The notes under the pieces were generated by a model, which did no database searches, was not told where the DNA came from, and saw nothing but the letters and a program-made list of their open reading frames with translations. Positions 44,565-54,162 of a DNA stretch of 64,000 nucleotides are shown in pieces. A program made the position numbers and the translations under genes. The number at the start of each line of letters is the position of its first letter. The stretch's first letter is position 1. The DNA comes from Sinanaerobacter chloroacetimidivorans (GTDB taxonomy: Bacteria; Bacillota; Clostridia; Peptostreptococcales; Anaerovoracaceae): positions 51,510 through 115,509 of the forward strand of contig NZ_JAGSND010000014.1 of assembly GCF_018128545.1 (NCBI RefSeq). The letters are read 5' to 3'.

Positions 44565-46610
44565 ATGAACAGCAAAAGAAGGAAAGCAGTACTTGTCGCA
44601 CTAGCCGTCATCCTGTGTTTTGGCTTCCAGTCAATTCCCATGCTCCAGTTTTTATTCCCCAATGGGGGGAATCTGGCTTACGCAAACATCATAGTGGATA
44701 CCAGTATGGTTGGAGCCACCTCGGCAGTTCAGGGGGACCAGAACGTAGTCATCAGTGTAAAGGTGGAAAATAACTTAGAAAGCAATGCATTTACTTTCGA
44801 CGAGGCGGTACTGGACTTTGACGATTCCGACGACATTGCCATCTCTGGCGGGACAACAGCAGAAATTACCCTTGAAAAAGGCAATGCGGTAACTTTGAGC
44901 TTCTATCTGAACGTAGGCAAATATGCGGAAACAGGAACCAGAAAGGTGTCTCTTAAATTAATTAATGACAAAACTGTTGTGCACGAAAAACCATTCTTTG
45001 GGAATTTCACCATCTACGAAAAACTAGCAACCCCCAGCGGAGGTGCCGGGACCTATGTGGCGGCTCTCGACATAACCCATGAAATAAAACCTGCAGAGGG
45101 ATTCTCAATCGGCACAGACAACAATATAACCTTTAAATTATTTAATAACGGCAACTCGGTCATCAAAAACGCCACATTAACCTTGACTATGCCCGAGGGG
45201 CTTTCCGTAAACAATGCCAGCAATTCTTTCAGTATGGGATACATATCAACTGGCAGCAGAAGAGAAGTGACCTTTCCCATTACGGTCAGTGATGATGCTG
45301 TAACAAAGACTTATGCCATTGAGGCAAAGATTACGGGACTGAGCTATTCCAATGCGGAGGTCAGCATCAGCAAAACCTTTTACATACCGGTAACCGGCAC
45401 CGGAAGCACCTCGGCACTGAAGAATCTTGAGATCAGCAATATCAGCATTCCCAATCAGGTGGCAGGGAAGGAAGATTTTACCCTGTCCTTCCGGCTGAAT
45501 AACAGAAGCTCTTCAGGGGTAAAAAACCTTAAGGTCTATGTAGCTGTTCCTGAAGGAATTTTAAACAAAACCAGGGATACCTTTATTGAAGCCAGCATTC
45601 CTGCGGGGGGCAGTAAGGATTATTCCATCACCTTATTTGCGGAAGATCCGTCAAAGGAAAAGACGTATTCCATAAAGATTGCAGCTGCATCGGCACAGGC
45701 AGATTCCGCCGATTCAGTGGTTCAATATACCAGCGTCTATGTCAAGGCGGTGGCAGGGAATTCTAAAACGCCTCAGCTGATGGTGGACCGGTATAACTAC
45801 GGCGGTACCTATGTGCAGGCAGGGGATGACTTTCTTCTCGATTTGGGGTTATATAACACAAGCGCAACCCATACTCTGACAAACATCAAAGTAACGGTAA
45901 GCTCCGAAGACGGTACTATCATTCCTGTAAACAGCAGCAATTCCTTTTTCGTGGATGGTATCGGCACCAAGGAGCATGTTTCACAGGCACTGCACCTTTC
46001 GGTAAAGCCCACGGCTGAACAGAAGACCACAGCGTTGACCGTCGATATGTCCTATGAGGATGGGTCAGGCAATGCCTTCACCTCAAAAGATGTAATTTCG
46101 ATCCCGGTTATGCAGGACACAAGACTTGAGGTGGATGATGTCATCGCACCGCCGGAGCTGTACGTCGGAATGCAGAGCGGCGTATCCGTTCAGTTCTATA
46201 ATATGGGTAAAACAGTTCTGAACAATCTGCGGGTGACAGCTGAAGGAAATTTTGATACCATGGAATCAACCAGCTATTTTGTCGGCAATATGGAAAGCGG
46301 AAAGAGCGATTCTTATGATTTCAGCTTCATTCCCAGAGAAGCGGGTTCTATGGAGGGCAAAATCATATTTACTTATGAAGATGCCTCCGGAAACGAACAG
46401 GTTTACGAGAAATCCTTCGCTTTTGAGATCATGGGAGAAATGCCGGTATTTGATGAAGGCATGATGCCCGTAGACGAAGCGGGAGCGAGTGGCGGAAAAG
46501 GAAAATGGATTGCCCTGGGTGTCGTTGCTCTGCTTATCGTCGGCGGTATTATTGGATGGAAGAAATTCCGAAAGAGAAAAATCAATCGGGAGATGGAGAT
46601 AGATGAATAA
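44565..46610 (+). CDS. large exported CARDB-like protein of the ABC exporter
   Basis: 681 aa from ATG 44565 (AAGGAG at 44552). A signal or anchor segment lies at the N-terminus, followed by several repeated beta-sandwich modules of ~130 residues with DFTLSFRLNNRSSSGVKNLK-type strands resembling CARDB/NEW3 domains. A single C-terminal membrane helix (WIALGVVALLIVGGIIGW) with a basic tail KKFRKRKINRE would leave the bulk outside the membrane. Its stop overlaps the permease start by eight bases. It probably acts as the extracellular partner of the MacB-like permease, similar in layout to COG1361-type proteins. Confidence 0.82.
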   Translation: MNSKRRKAVLVALAVILCFGFQSIPMLQFLFPNGGNLAYANIIVDTSMVGATSAVQGDQNVVISVKVENNLESNAFTFDEAVLDFDDSDDIAISGGTTAEITLEKGNAVTLSFYLNVGKYAETGTRKVSLKLINDKTVVHEKPFFGNFTIYEKLATPSGGAGTYVAALDITHEIKPAEGFSIGTDNNITFKLFNNGNSVIKNATLTLTMPEGLSVNNASNSFSMGYISTGSRREVTFPITVSDDAVTKTYAIEAKITGLSYSNAEVSISKTFYIPVTGTGSTSALKNLEISNISIPNQVAGKEDFTLSFRLNNRSSSGVKNLKVYVAVPEGILNKTRDTFIEASIPAGGSKDYSITLFAEDPSKEKTYSIKIAAASAQADSADSVVQYTSVYVKAVAGNSKTPQLMVDRYNYGGTYVQAGDDFLLDLGLYNTSATHTLTNIKVTVSSEDGTIIPVNSSNSFFVDGIGTKEHVSQALHLSVKPTAEQKTTALTVDMSYEDGSGNAFTSKDVISIPVMQDTRLEVDDVIAPPELYVGMQSGVSVQFYNMGKTVLNNLRVTAEGNFDTMESTSYFVGNMESGKSDSYDFSFIPREAGSMEGKIIFTYEDASGNEQVYEKSFAFEIMGEMPVFDEGMMPVDEAGASGGKGKWIALGVVALLIVGGIIGWKKFRKRKINREMEIDE

Positions 46611-47934
46611 TCGGGATTTACTCAGCCTGGGAATCCGGAATCTCCTGCGCAGGAGAACCAGGACCCTGTTGGCTGTTATCGGCGTTGTGGTGGGTACCTG
46701 CGCCATTGTGGTCATGCTGTCCATCGGATTCGGTCTTTCCGCCAGCTTTCAGGAGCAGATCGAAAGCTACGGAAACCTTCATCTTATCGATGTTTACAGC
46801 GGCGGCGGATATATGATGGGGCCGGGGGGAGGTCAGACCAAGGCAGCGGTATTGGATGACAAAACCCTTGCTTCCATTGAGAAAATAAAGGGAGTGGCGG
46901 CAGTATCGCCCAAGGTGCAGATTTACATGTCCTTTGGAATCGGAAAATATATTGCACAGGCTTCCGTCATCGGCATCAGGCCGGAAGTGATGCAGAAATT
47001 CGGGTATGAACTGCAGGATGGAAGACTTCTGCAGGCCGGGGATAAATATGCCGTGGTTTTTGGAAATCAAGTACCCAGTTGGTTTTACAACCCGAAAAAA
47101 ACCTGGGGCAGCAGCTGGGGAGGTGAAGCTCAGGTAGATGTGATCACGGACAAACTGATCCTCACTGCTGACGATATGTATGGTCAAAAAAGACAGCAGA
47201 GCAGTGATCAGGAAAAAGTGAATTATAAGGAATATAAGGCCAAAGGGGTAGGGATTTTGGCAAACCCCAGCGATGATTCGGCCTATAACGTCTATATGAA
47301 CCTGGACACTGTAAAGACCATCCGGGATGAAGCAGCAAGAGCCAGAAAAGAAACCGTGTCGAAGTCTCAGAATTACGAATCTGCCATGGTCTATGTGGGA
47401 GATATCGATGACGTGGAGGATGTGAGCAATGCCATCCGAGAAATGGGTCTGCAGACAAACAGCCTTAATGATTGGCTGAAATCCATGCAGGACACGGCCA
47501 GAATGATTCAGGGTATTTTGGGTGGAATCGGCGCCATCTCGCTGTTTGTCGCCGCTTTGGGAATAACCAATACCATGATCATGTCTATTTATGAGAGAAC
47601 CAAAGAAATCGGCGTCATGAAGGTAATCGGCGCCAACCTGTCAGATATCAGAAAGATGTTTCTTTTGGAAGCAGGGATGATCGGCTTTATCGGCGGTATA
47701 TTGGGCCTCATCCTGAGCCTGATTCTGTCCCTGCTGATGAATACTGTTCTAAGCGGAATTATGAGTGTCATGCTGGGAAGTATCGGAGGAGGCGGTTCCA
47801 CGGTATCTATTATTCCCTGGTGGGTCGCTTTGGGTTCCCTGTTTTTTGCCACCGGCATTGGTATCCTGTCCGGATACGGACCGGCCAGAAGAGCAATGCG
47901 TTTAAGTGCTTTAGAAAGTTTGAGGAACGAATGA
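46603..47934 (+). CDS. ABC exporter permease, MacB/FtsX family
   Basis: 443 aa. First helix at ~20-45 (LLAVIGVVVGTCAIVVMLSI), a periplasm-like extracellular domain of about 250 residues with a Gly-rich GGGYMMGPGGG, then three C-terminal helices around GAISLFVAALGITNTM and ERTKEIGVMKVIGA, the FtsX signature. It overlaps both the preceding exported protein and the following kinase gene (ATGA), so the five genes are one tight unit. Confidence 0.93.
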   Translation: MNNRDLLSLGIRNLLRRRTRTLLAVIGVVVGTCAIVVMLSIGFGLSASFQEQIESYGNLHLIDVYSGGGYMMGPGGGQTKAAVLDDKTLASIEKIKGVAAVSPKVQIYMSFGIGKYIAQASVIGIRPEVMQKFGYELQDGRLLQAGDKYAVVFGNQVPSWFYNPKKTWGSSWGGEAQVDVITDKLILTADDMYGQKRQQSSDQEKVNYKEYKAKGVGILANPSDDSAYNVYMNLDTVKTIRDEAARARKETVSKSQNYESAMVYVGDIDDVEDVSNAIREMGLQTNSLNDWLKSMQDTARMIQGILGGIGAISLFVAALGITNTMIMSIYERTKEIGVMKVIGANLSDIRKMFLLEAGMIGFIGGILGLILSLILSLLMNTVLSGIMSVMLGSIGGGGSTVSIIPWWVALGSLFFATGIGILSGYGPARRAMRLSALESLRNE

Positions 47935-50258
47935 TAAAAAAATCTTTTGTGCGCAGAATGATGATCCTGTTTATTGTGATCTGCCTGATCCCCTTTTTCA
48001 TATTTACTTCGATCTTTGTAAACAGAACGATCGGGATTGAAAAAGAGAGGGTTGAGGACAGCCTTTCTGCCCTTGTGGAGGAAAAGGCTTCTGTGCTGCA
48101 AAAGGATTTAAAAAATATCGAAAATGAAGCAGTGAATCTGGCTCAATGGGCATCCTACACCATGGAAGAAACTAAGGATCTCAGGGAGATTTCCACGGAA
48201 TACGGAAGAAATGAGGAGTACGTTTTTGAGCGGGATAAGGGGGAAGGACAAGCGAAATCCAATGTTTTTCTGCCAAATGATATTGAACTGACCCCGGAGC
48301 TGACAGCTGAAGTCATCAATACGGAGAAGATGGAAGGCGCCATGGCGAGCATTTTCCAACAGAATCCGGACGTCACCTACACATACCTCATTACTGCCAA
48401 CGGTCTCCTGAGAGTGTATCCCTATTTGGATAATGATACCTTTACTCCGGATCATGACCAGCGCAGCGATTACTTTTATACCCGGGCAGTGGGCGTGAAC
48501 AACCCGGAAAGAAAAGCAGTCTGGACAAACCCCTATTATGACTACGGGGGCAACGGCTGGATTATCACCTGCTCCTGCCCTTTTTATGTGAATGAGAAGC
48601 TGGGTGGAGTGGTTTGCGTTGATGTATCACTAAAAAATCTAGCTGGCTCCATAGCGGATTTCCGGCTGGGAAACAGCGGTTTTGCCTTTGTTATTTCGGA
48701 AAAGGGTGACGTGATTTATCATCCTGAAATGCTGGACATTATCAGCGAGATGGGGGATCAGTTCCAAATCAACCTTTTGGAGCAGCGGAATTCACCGGAA
48801 GGGTACCAACGTATTATGAAGGATATGACTTCCGGAAAGACCGGTATTGAAACCTATTATGACGGAAATCATGAGGAACACATGATTTCCTTTACTCCGA
48901 TATCGGCGCTCAACTGGAGCATCGGTATAGAAGTAGAAAGATCGGAATATTCCGTTGGGGCCAGCTATCTTACCATGGGCTTTTGGGGCCTGCTGGCGGT
49001 ATTGCTGCTGATTTGTCTCCTGATGGCCTGGATCCTTTCCAGAAGAGTGACGCAGCCTATCAGAAATCTCACTGTGGACGTACAGAAAATGGCTGACGGA
49101 GAGTTCGGACAGGTTCGGGTCACCACCGAAGATGAGATTGGCTTGCTGGGGGACGCCTTCAACTTGATGAGTAATGAAATCAAAGACTATACCACCTCTT
49201 TGCTTTACCGCAAAAATCAGCTGGAAACCGTGTTCAACAGCATCGGCGGCGTTATGATGATCCTCAAGCCTGATTTCTCTATTGTAATGATGAACCGGGA
49301 AGGCCTGGAAACTCTCAATGCAAACAGCGGAGAGGAGATTCTCGGTGAGAAATGTTACCGATTGCTGCGTATGGAAGAAGAACCATGCAGGAACTGCCCT
49401 GTAAAGCAGACCTTGGAAAACGGCAGTTCGAATCATCGTGAGATGATACAAAATCAGAATATCTACGATGTTGCAAGTTATCCCGTTTTTGAAAACGATA
49501 AAATTGAAGAGGTCGTAGTCTATAGAAGAAAGATCACGGAGCAGGTCATGATGGAGCGTGAACTGTTCCAATCGGAGAAAATGGCCGGGGTGGGCCAGAT
49601 GGTGGCCGGTGTTACCCATGAGCTGAAAAATCCGTTAGCTATCATTAAAGGCGCTCTTTACCTGATCCGAGCCAATAAGGATCACCCAGAAAAACAGGAA
49701 GAAGCGGTAAAGGAGATTAAGGCCAGTGTGTCCCGGGCAGAAAAAATCATCTATAATATGCTGGATTTTTCCAAAGCCTCCAGGATAGAAAAGGAGCTGA
49801 TCAATGCCGGCAGCCTGCTGGAGCAGATTTTGCTGCTGGTACGCCAGGATTTTGTGAAACGAAGAATCAATGTAAAAATTGACCTGGATGAGAATCCTAT
49901 TTACCTTTACGGTAATGGAGATTCCTTCAAGCATATTTTCCTCAATATCATTACCAACGCCATCGACGCCATGCCCCAGGGGGGAGACCTTCACCTTTCT
50001 GTGAAGAAAATAGAAAATGACCGGACGGAAATCATCATTTCCAATACAGGGGAAAAAATTGAAGATGAAAATCTCGGAAAGATCTTCCAGCCCTTCTTTA
50101 CGACCAAGGAGAATGGAACAGGCCTGGGTCTTTGGATCGTAGCAAAGGAGGTTTCCCGAAACGGGGGAACCATTCAGGCCTTTAATGACGGCATTACCAG
50201 AATGGGGGTGGTACTCCCGGGAAAGGAGACGGACCATGAAGAGAATCTTAATGATTGA
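47931..50258 (+). CDS. sensor histidine kinase, Cache-HAMP-PAS, NtrB-like
   Basis: 775 aa: helix 1 (~10-30), large extracellular dCache-like sensor, helix 2 (~345-370), HAMP, PAS containing a Cys-rich PCRNCP motif, then HisKA with VAGVTHELKNPLAIIKG (phospho-acceptor His at residue 563) and the ATPase with NAIDAMP, FQPFFTTKENGTGLGLWI. The start is ATG 47931, overlapping the permease stop; the longer frame would run inside that gene. It pairs with the sigma-54 activator that overlaps its end by 23 bases. The extracellular sensor together with the exporter suggests the kinase reads an exported or external compound. Confidence 0.93.
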   Translation: MIKKSFVRRMMILFIVICLIPFFIFTSIFVNRTIGIEKERVEDSLSALVEEKASVLQKDLKNIENEAVNLAQWASYTMEETKDLREISTEYGRNEEYVFERDKGEGQAKSNVFLPNDIELTPELTAEVINTEKMEGAMASIFQQNPDVTYTYLITANGLLRVYPYLDNDTFTPDHDQRSDYFYTRAVGVNNPERKAVWTNPYYDYGGNGWIITCSCPFYVNEKLGGVVCVDVSLKNLAGSIADFRLGNSGFAFVISEKGDVIYHPEMLDIISEMGDQFQINLLEQRNSPEGYQRIMKDMTSGKTGIETYYDGNHEEHMISFTPISALNWSIGIEVERSEYSVGASYLTMGFWGLLAVLLLICLLMAWILSRRVTQPIRNLTVDVQKMADGEFGQVRVTTEDEIGLLGDAFNLMSNEIKDYTTSLLYRKNQLETVFNSIGGVMMILKPDFSIVMMNREGLETLNANSGEEILGEKCYRLLRMEEEPCRNCPVKQTLENGSSNHREMIQNQNIYDVASYPVFENDKIEEVVVYRRKITEQVMMERELFQSEKMAGVGQMVAGVTHELKNPLAIIKGALYLIRANKDHPEKQEEAVKEIKASVSRAEKIIYNMLDFSKASRIEKELINAGSLLEQILLLVRQDFVKRRINVKIDLDENPIYLYGNGDSFKHIFLNIITNAIDAMPQGGDLHLSVKKIENDRTEIIISNTGEKIEDENLGKIFQPFFTTKENGTGLGLWIVAKEVSRNGGTIQAFNDGITRMGVVLPGKETDHEENLND

Positions 50259-51600
50259 TGATGATTTGAGCTTCCTGAAAATCTATTCGGAAATATTAAA
50301 AGGAAGCGGTTATGATACCGTAACGGCCTACGGAGGACCGGAAGCGCTGGAATTGCTGGAGGAAGAATATTTTGATATTGTCATTACCGATGTTGCCATG
50401 CCGGAAATGAATGGAATCGAGGTATTGAAGCGGATTAAAGGCGAGTATCCGTCTACCCTGGTCATGATGCTTACCGGGGAAGGCTCCATTTCAGGAGCGG
50501 TGGAAGCAATGGAACTCGGCGCCTATACGTATCTGATCAAACCCCTGGAGATCGATCAGCTTCTTTTAAATATCAAACGAGCCCTGGAATATTTGGAATT
50601 GAACTCAGAGAATCAGCAGTTGAAAAGCAGGATTTCCAGTTTGGGCCATGAAGGACGTCTGATTGGAAGCAGTGCTCCCATTGCAGAGCTCAGAGAACAG
50701 ATTATGAAAACTGCGCCGACCAATGCCAATGTGCTCATCACCGGCGAAAGCGGTACCGGGAAGGAGATCATTGCAGATCTGCTGCATGAAAACGGGTTGA
50801 ACAAAGGCGGTCCCATGATAAAAGTTAACTGTGCGGCACTGGCGGAATCCGTTTTGGAGAGTGAAATTTTCGGTCATGAAAAAGGTGCCTTTACCGGTGC
50901 TTTGGCCGCAAAACCCGGCAGATTCGAGCTTGCACGCGGAGGAACGTTGTTTCTGGACGAGATTGGGGAACTTTCATTGAAACTTCAGAGCAAGCTGCTT
51001 CGTGTGCTGCAGGAAAAGGAATTTGAACGGGTAGGGGGTACAAAGACCATTAAGGTGGATTTCCGGCTGATCGCCGCCACCAACAGGGAATTATCTAAAG
51101 AGGTAGAAAAGGGAACCTTCCGGGAGGATCTATATTACCGAATCAATGTGGTACCTCTGGTCAGCCCGCCTTTACGGGAAAGGACGGAAGACATCCCTGT
51201 ATTGTTGGAACATTATCTTGAAATCTACTGTAAGGAATTGAAAAAAGCCCCTGTAAAGGTGACGGAACAGGCCATGGAAATTCTGAAGAAATATCACTGG
51301 AAGGGCAATGTCAGGGAACTTAAGAACCTTACGGAGCGGCTTGTGGTATTCTCCGACGGAAGAGATATCAATGCGGAGATGCTGCCTGAAGAAATACGGG
51401 GCCAGGGAAACTGGAGCCAGGATTTTCGTCAGATGGATTTTCAGGAAGCAAAAAGATATTTTGAAAAAGAATATCTGAGCTATATGCTGAAAAAGAATCA
51501 GTGGAATATTTCTGTCACTGCAGAGGAAATTAAAATTGCCAGAAAAAATTTACAGTTAAAGATCAAGCAGTTGAATATCCGAAAAGATACAAAAAAGTAG
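50236..51600 (+). CDS. sigma-54-dependent response regulator, NtrC family
   Basis: 454 aa. Receiver domain with phospho-acceptor D52 ([11 protein letters not shown]), AAA+ domain with Walker A GESGTGKE near residue 171, the sigma-54-contacting GAFTGA loop near residue 218, the second-site block [12 protein letters not shown], and a C-terminal Fis-like helix-turn-helix ([20 protein letters not shown]). ATG 50236 follows AAAGGAGACGG. The nearest sigma-54 promoter in the window, at 51832, lies just downstream and is its most likely target. Confidence 0.94.
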   Translation: MKRILMIDDDLSFLKIYSEILKGSGYDTVTAYGGPEALELLEEEYFDIVITDVAMPEMNGIEVLKRIKGEYPSTLVMMLTGEGSISGAVEAMELGAYTYLIKPLEIDQLLLNIKRALEYLELNSENQQLKSRISSLGHEGRLIGSSAPIAELREQIMKTAPTNANVLITGESGTGKEIIADLLHENGLNKGGPMIKVNCAALAESVLESEIFGHEKGAFTGALAAKPGRFELARGGTLFLDEIGELSLKLQSKLLRVLQEKEFERVGGTKTIKVDFRLIAATNRELSKEVEKGTFREDLYYRINVVPLVSPPLRERTEDIPVLLEHYLEIYCKELKKAPVKVTEQAMEILKKYHWKGNVRELKNLTERLVVFSDGRDINAEMLPEEIRGQGNWSQDFRQMDFQEAKRYFEKEYLSYMLKKNQWNISVTAEEIKIARKNLQLKIKQLNIRKDTKK

Positions 51601-51603
51601 CAC
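51589..51603 (+). repeat. ACAAAAAAGTAGCAC repeat, candidate activator site 1
   Basis: This 15-base string at the end of the regulator gene recurs exactly at 51766-51780. The first copy continues into the inverted repeat GTAGCA-CTC-TGCTAC (51597-51611). The copies lie about 230 and 55 bases before the sigma-54 promoter, a usual range for NtrC-type enhancer sites. Confidence 0.4.
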
Positions 51604-51676
51604 TCTGCTACATAATTGTCCATGCCCGACTTTAGCGGCAAATTACAGTAATTTTATATTTAAAAAATGTGATAGG

Positions 51677-51717
51677 AGCAGGTATTATGGTGTTTTGCCA
51701 TCATTACCTGCTATTTT
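51677..51717 (+). terminator. terminator of the exporter/two-component operon
   Basis: AGCAGGTA (51677-51684) and ATGG (51687-51690) pair with CCAT (51698-51701) and TACCTGCT (51705-51712), followed by ATTTT and, a little later, a T-run at 51725. Confidence 0.65.
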
Positions 51718-51765
51718 AATTGTCCTTTTTTAGTATGTCACCACACATGATCGTCTTCTGTTGTA

Positions 51766-51780
51766 ACAAAAAAGTAGCAC
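51766..51780 (+). repeat. ACAAAAAAGTAGCAC repeat, candidate activator site 2
   Basis: Exact second copy of the 15-base string at 51589. It lies about 50 bases before the sigma-54 promoter, and it lacks the full inverted repeat of copy 1. Confidence 0.4.
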
Positions 51781-51831
51781 CTGAAAAATGCTTTTTTCCA
51801 TAAAATCAACCATTTTCAATAGAATTAGGGT

Positions 51832-51848
51832 TTGGCATGATCGTTGCT
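51832..51848 (+). promoter_or_regulatory. sigma-54 (-24/-12) promoter
   Basis: TTGGCATGATCGTTGCT: the GG of the -24 box (51834-51835) and the GC of the -12 box (51846-51847) are separated by exactly 10 bases, and the flanking bases match YTGGCAYG-N4-TTGCW. It lies about 45 bases before the permease start at 51892. Confidence 0.85.
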
Positions 51849-51891
51849 CTATAACCTGACTGAAATTATTTTTAGAAAGGTGGAGGTATTC

Positions 51892-53238
51892 ATGACAACC
51901 AACACGGAAAATATGGGTTATACACAAGAACTGAAACGTGTTTTGACCCTGAAGGATCTCGCGATTTATGGAATCGCCTTTATGACGCCCATTGCACCTG
52001 CTTATATTTACGGCAGTGCTTCGGCAATCACAGGAGGAACGCTGGCTCTTGCCTACATCATCGCTATGGTGGCCATGCTGTTTACCGCTTACAGTTACGG
52101 ACATATGGCAGCTGCGTTCCCCATTGCTGGCTCTACCTATTCCTATACCCAGAGAGCTATCAATCATCATCTTGGCTTCTTTGCCGGGTGGGCGATGTTC
52201 CTGGATTATGTGCTGGTACCCCTGGTCGTATTCATGGTGGGAGCATCTTATGCAAATGCCGCGGTTCCCTCGGTTCCCTATGTGGCATGGGTGTTTATCA
52301 TTGCAGCGGTAGTCACCGTTGTAAACTATTTCGGTGTGCAGATGGCGGCCAGAACCAATCTGATCCTGGTAGGAATCATGGGAGCTATCGTTATCGTTTT
52401 TATCGTAGTCTGTGCTTTTGCAGTAACAAAAGGAACAGGGGAAGGAACCCTTATTTCTGCCAGGCCTTTTTACAACCCTGACGGTCTGACCTCCGGAATG
52501 CTCATCGCAGGAGGAGCCATCGCCTGTTTCTCCTTCCTGGGCTTTGATTCCATCACAACGATGGCGGAAGAAGCTGTAAACCCCAGAAAAGACATTGGCC
52601 GTGCTGCCATTATCGCTTGCATTCTCGGGGGAGGCATCTTCATTCTGCAGGCTTATATGGCACAGTTAGTCTGGCCGGATTATACCGCCTTTGAAACTGC
52701 TGATACCGCATTGTTTGAAGTGGCACAGCTGGCGGGAGGCGCTGCTATGGCAGGATTATATACCTTCGCCGTTATCCTTTCCACCTTGACTGCAGGCCTT
52801 ACCGGCCAGTCCAGTGCGGCAAGATTATTATACGGCATGGGAAGAGACGAGGTCTTGCCGAAGAAATTCTTTACCCATCTGCACCCGAAATATAAGACTC
52901 CGGTTTACAACATATTTATTATGTGTACTATTGGTGTGATCGGCGCACTAACCATGAATATTTCGCTGGTAGCGGAGCTTTTGAACTTTGGCGGTCTCTT
53001 TGGGTTTATGTGCGTAAATTTGTCTGTCATCGTTTACTACTACTTTAAGCAAAAACAGAAAAAAGTACTGCAGTATTTTCTGCTGCCTGCTTTGGGCTTT
53101 GTCATTTGCTTCTATCTCTGGATCCACTTATCAACAATTGCTTTGACCGTGGGCGGCTCCTGGCTGGCTATCGGTATCATTTATGCGGCTATCGAGACCA
53201 AAGGGTTTAAAAAGAAACCACCGGTTTTATCTGAATAA
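51892..53238 (+). CDS. APC-family permease, putrescine-importer (PuuP)-like
   Basis: 448 aa, about twelve membrane helices. RVLTLKDLAIYGIAFMTPIA, FPIAGSTYSYTQRAINHHLG and GGAIACFSFLGFDSITTMAE follow the PuuP-like amine importer branch of the APC family. ATG 51892 follows GGTGGAGG. Expression from the sigma-54 promoter links it to the two-component system encoded upstream. The downstream hydrolase suggests that the imported compound carries an amide or carbamoyl group. The substrate is not known. Confidence 0.88.
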   Translation: MTTNTENMGYTQELKRVLTLKDLAIYGIAFMTPIAPAYIYGSASAITGGTLALAYIIAMVAMLFTAYSYGHMAAAFPIAGSTYSYTQRAINHHLGFFAGWAMFLDYVLVPLVVFMVGASYANAAVPSVPYVAWVFIIAAVVTVVNYFGVQMAARTNLILVGIMGAIVIVFIVVCAFAVTKGTGEGTLISARPFYNPDGLTSGMLIAGGAIACFSFLGFDSITTMAEEAVNPRKDIGRAAIIACILGGGIFILQAYMAQLVWPDYTAFETADTALFEVAQLAGGAAMAGLYTFAVILSTLTAGLTGQSSAARLLYGMGRDEVLPKKFFTHLHPKYKTPVYNIFIMCTIGVIGALTMNISLVAELLNFGGLFGFMCVNLSVIVYYYFKQKQKKVLQYFLLPALGFVICFYLWIHLSTIALTVGGSWLAIGIIYAAIETKGFKKKPPVLSE

Positions 53239-53308
53239 TCATCATTTGAAGAACCATTGGAATAATTCATTCCATTGATTATCGTCAGCAACAAGGAGGA
53301 ATTACAAA

Positions 53309-54010
53309 ATGAAACCAAATCCCAAATACTTATCATTCTATTATGAAACCATGACGGAGTTCCCAGACTTCATTACAGACCCCAAGAAAACGGCTTTACT
53401 GATCGTCGATATGCAGAAGGAATTTGTCCTGAGAGATTTCGGAGATGCCCTGAAATTTAAGGAAGCCGGTGAATGGGAACGGTGGATCCCCTTCCATGAC
53501 AGACTGGATGATATCGTCATTCCCAATAATGTGAAGCTTTTAAATTATTTCAGAGAAAAAGGAATGCTGGCCACATTCGGAAGGATTGCCTGCCTTCGGC
53601 CGGATGGAGAAGACCGGGCGCCGGTGCAAAAGTCCGAAGGGTGGAATGGAATCTATGTTTACGTAAATTCCAGAGAAGCGGAAATGATTGATGAACTGAC
53701 GCCGCTGCCGGAAGAAATCGTAGTCAACAAGACCACGGACAGCGTAACATTAGGCACCAACTATTCCCAGCTCATCAGAAACATCGGTATCGATACGGTG
53801 GTGGTTACGGGAATCGTGACGGATCAGTGCGTTGCGGGAACCGTCAGAAGCCTTGCCGACGAAGGCTTCCGTGTAATTTGCGTAGAGGATGCCTGTGCGG
53901 CTCCGGATATTGCGCTTCATGATGCGGAACTGAAAATCATGAACCAAATTTATTGTCAGGTATTAAGCACCGAGGAAACCATTGCGGCTTTGGAGGGCAA
54001 GCTGAAATAG
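53309..54010 (+). CDS. isochorismatase-family cysteine hydrolase
   Basis: 233 aa. The catalytic triad is visible as D34 (LLIVDMQKEF), K141 (VVNKTTDS) and C174 (TGIVTDQCVAGTVR), as in N-carbamoylsarcosine amidase, ureidoacrylate amidase and nicotinamidase-type enzymes. The first ~25 residues extend beyond the minimal fold. It follows the permease by 70 bases with GGAGG, so the pair probably imports and hydrolyses one small amide. The exact substrate cannot be read from sequence. Confidence 0.9.
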   Translation: MKPNPKYLSFYYETMTEFPDFITDPKKTALLIVDMQKEFVLRDFGDALKFKEAGEWERWIPFHDRLDDIVIPNNVKLLNYFREKGMLATFGRIACLRPDGEDRAPVQKSEGWNGIYVYVNSREAEMIDELTPLPEEIVVNKTTDSVTLGTNYSQLIRNIGIDTVVVTGIVTDQCVAGTVRSLADEGFRVICVEDACAAPDIALHDAELKIMNQIYCQVLSTEETIAALEGKLK

Positions 54011-54061
54011 TAAGGCTGTAGGCCAAATAGAAATAGTAAGGCTGCAGGGCAAGCTGAAATA
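53994..54061 (+). repeat. 26-bp repeats straddling the isochorismatase stop
   Basis: 53994-54019, 54020-54045 and a partial third unit, 54046-54061, share a 26-base period (AGGGCAAGCTGAAAT... and AAATAGTAAGGCTG). The first unit contains the TAG stop. Unit 2 has several substitutions. Confidence 0.85.
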
Positions 54062-54162
54062 AAGACTCTATTGACTAAAGCAGTGGATTTGCTCATAATA
54101 TGGGTAGATGATCATTGGTATCTTCTGGCTCTTTCTTTTGATTCTCTATTTGATGGAAAGGG

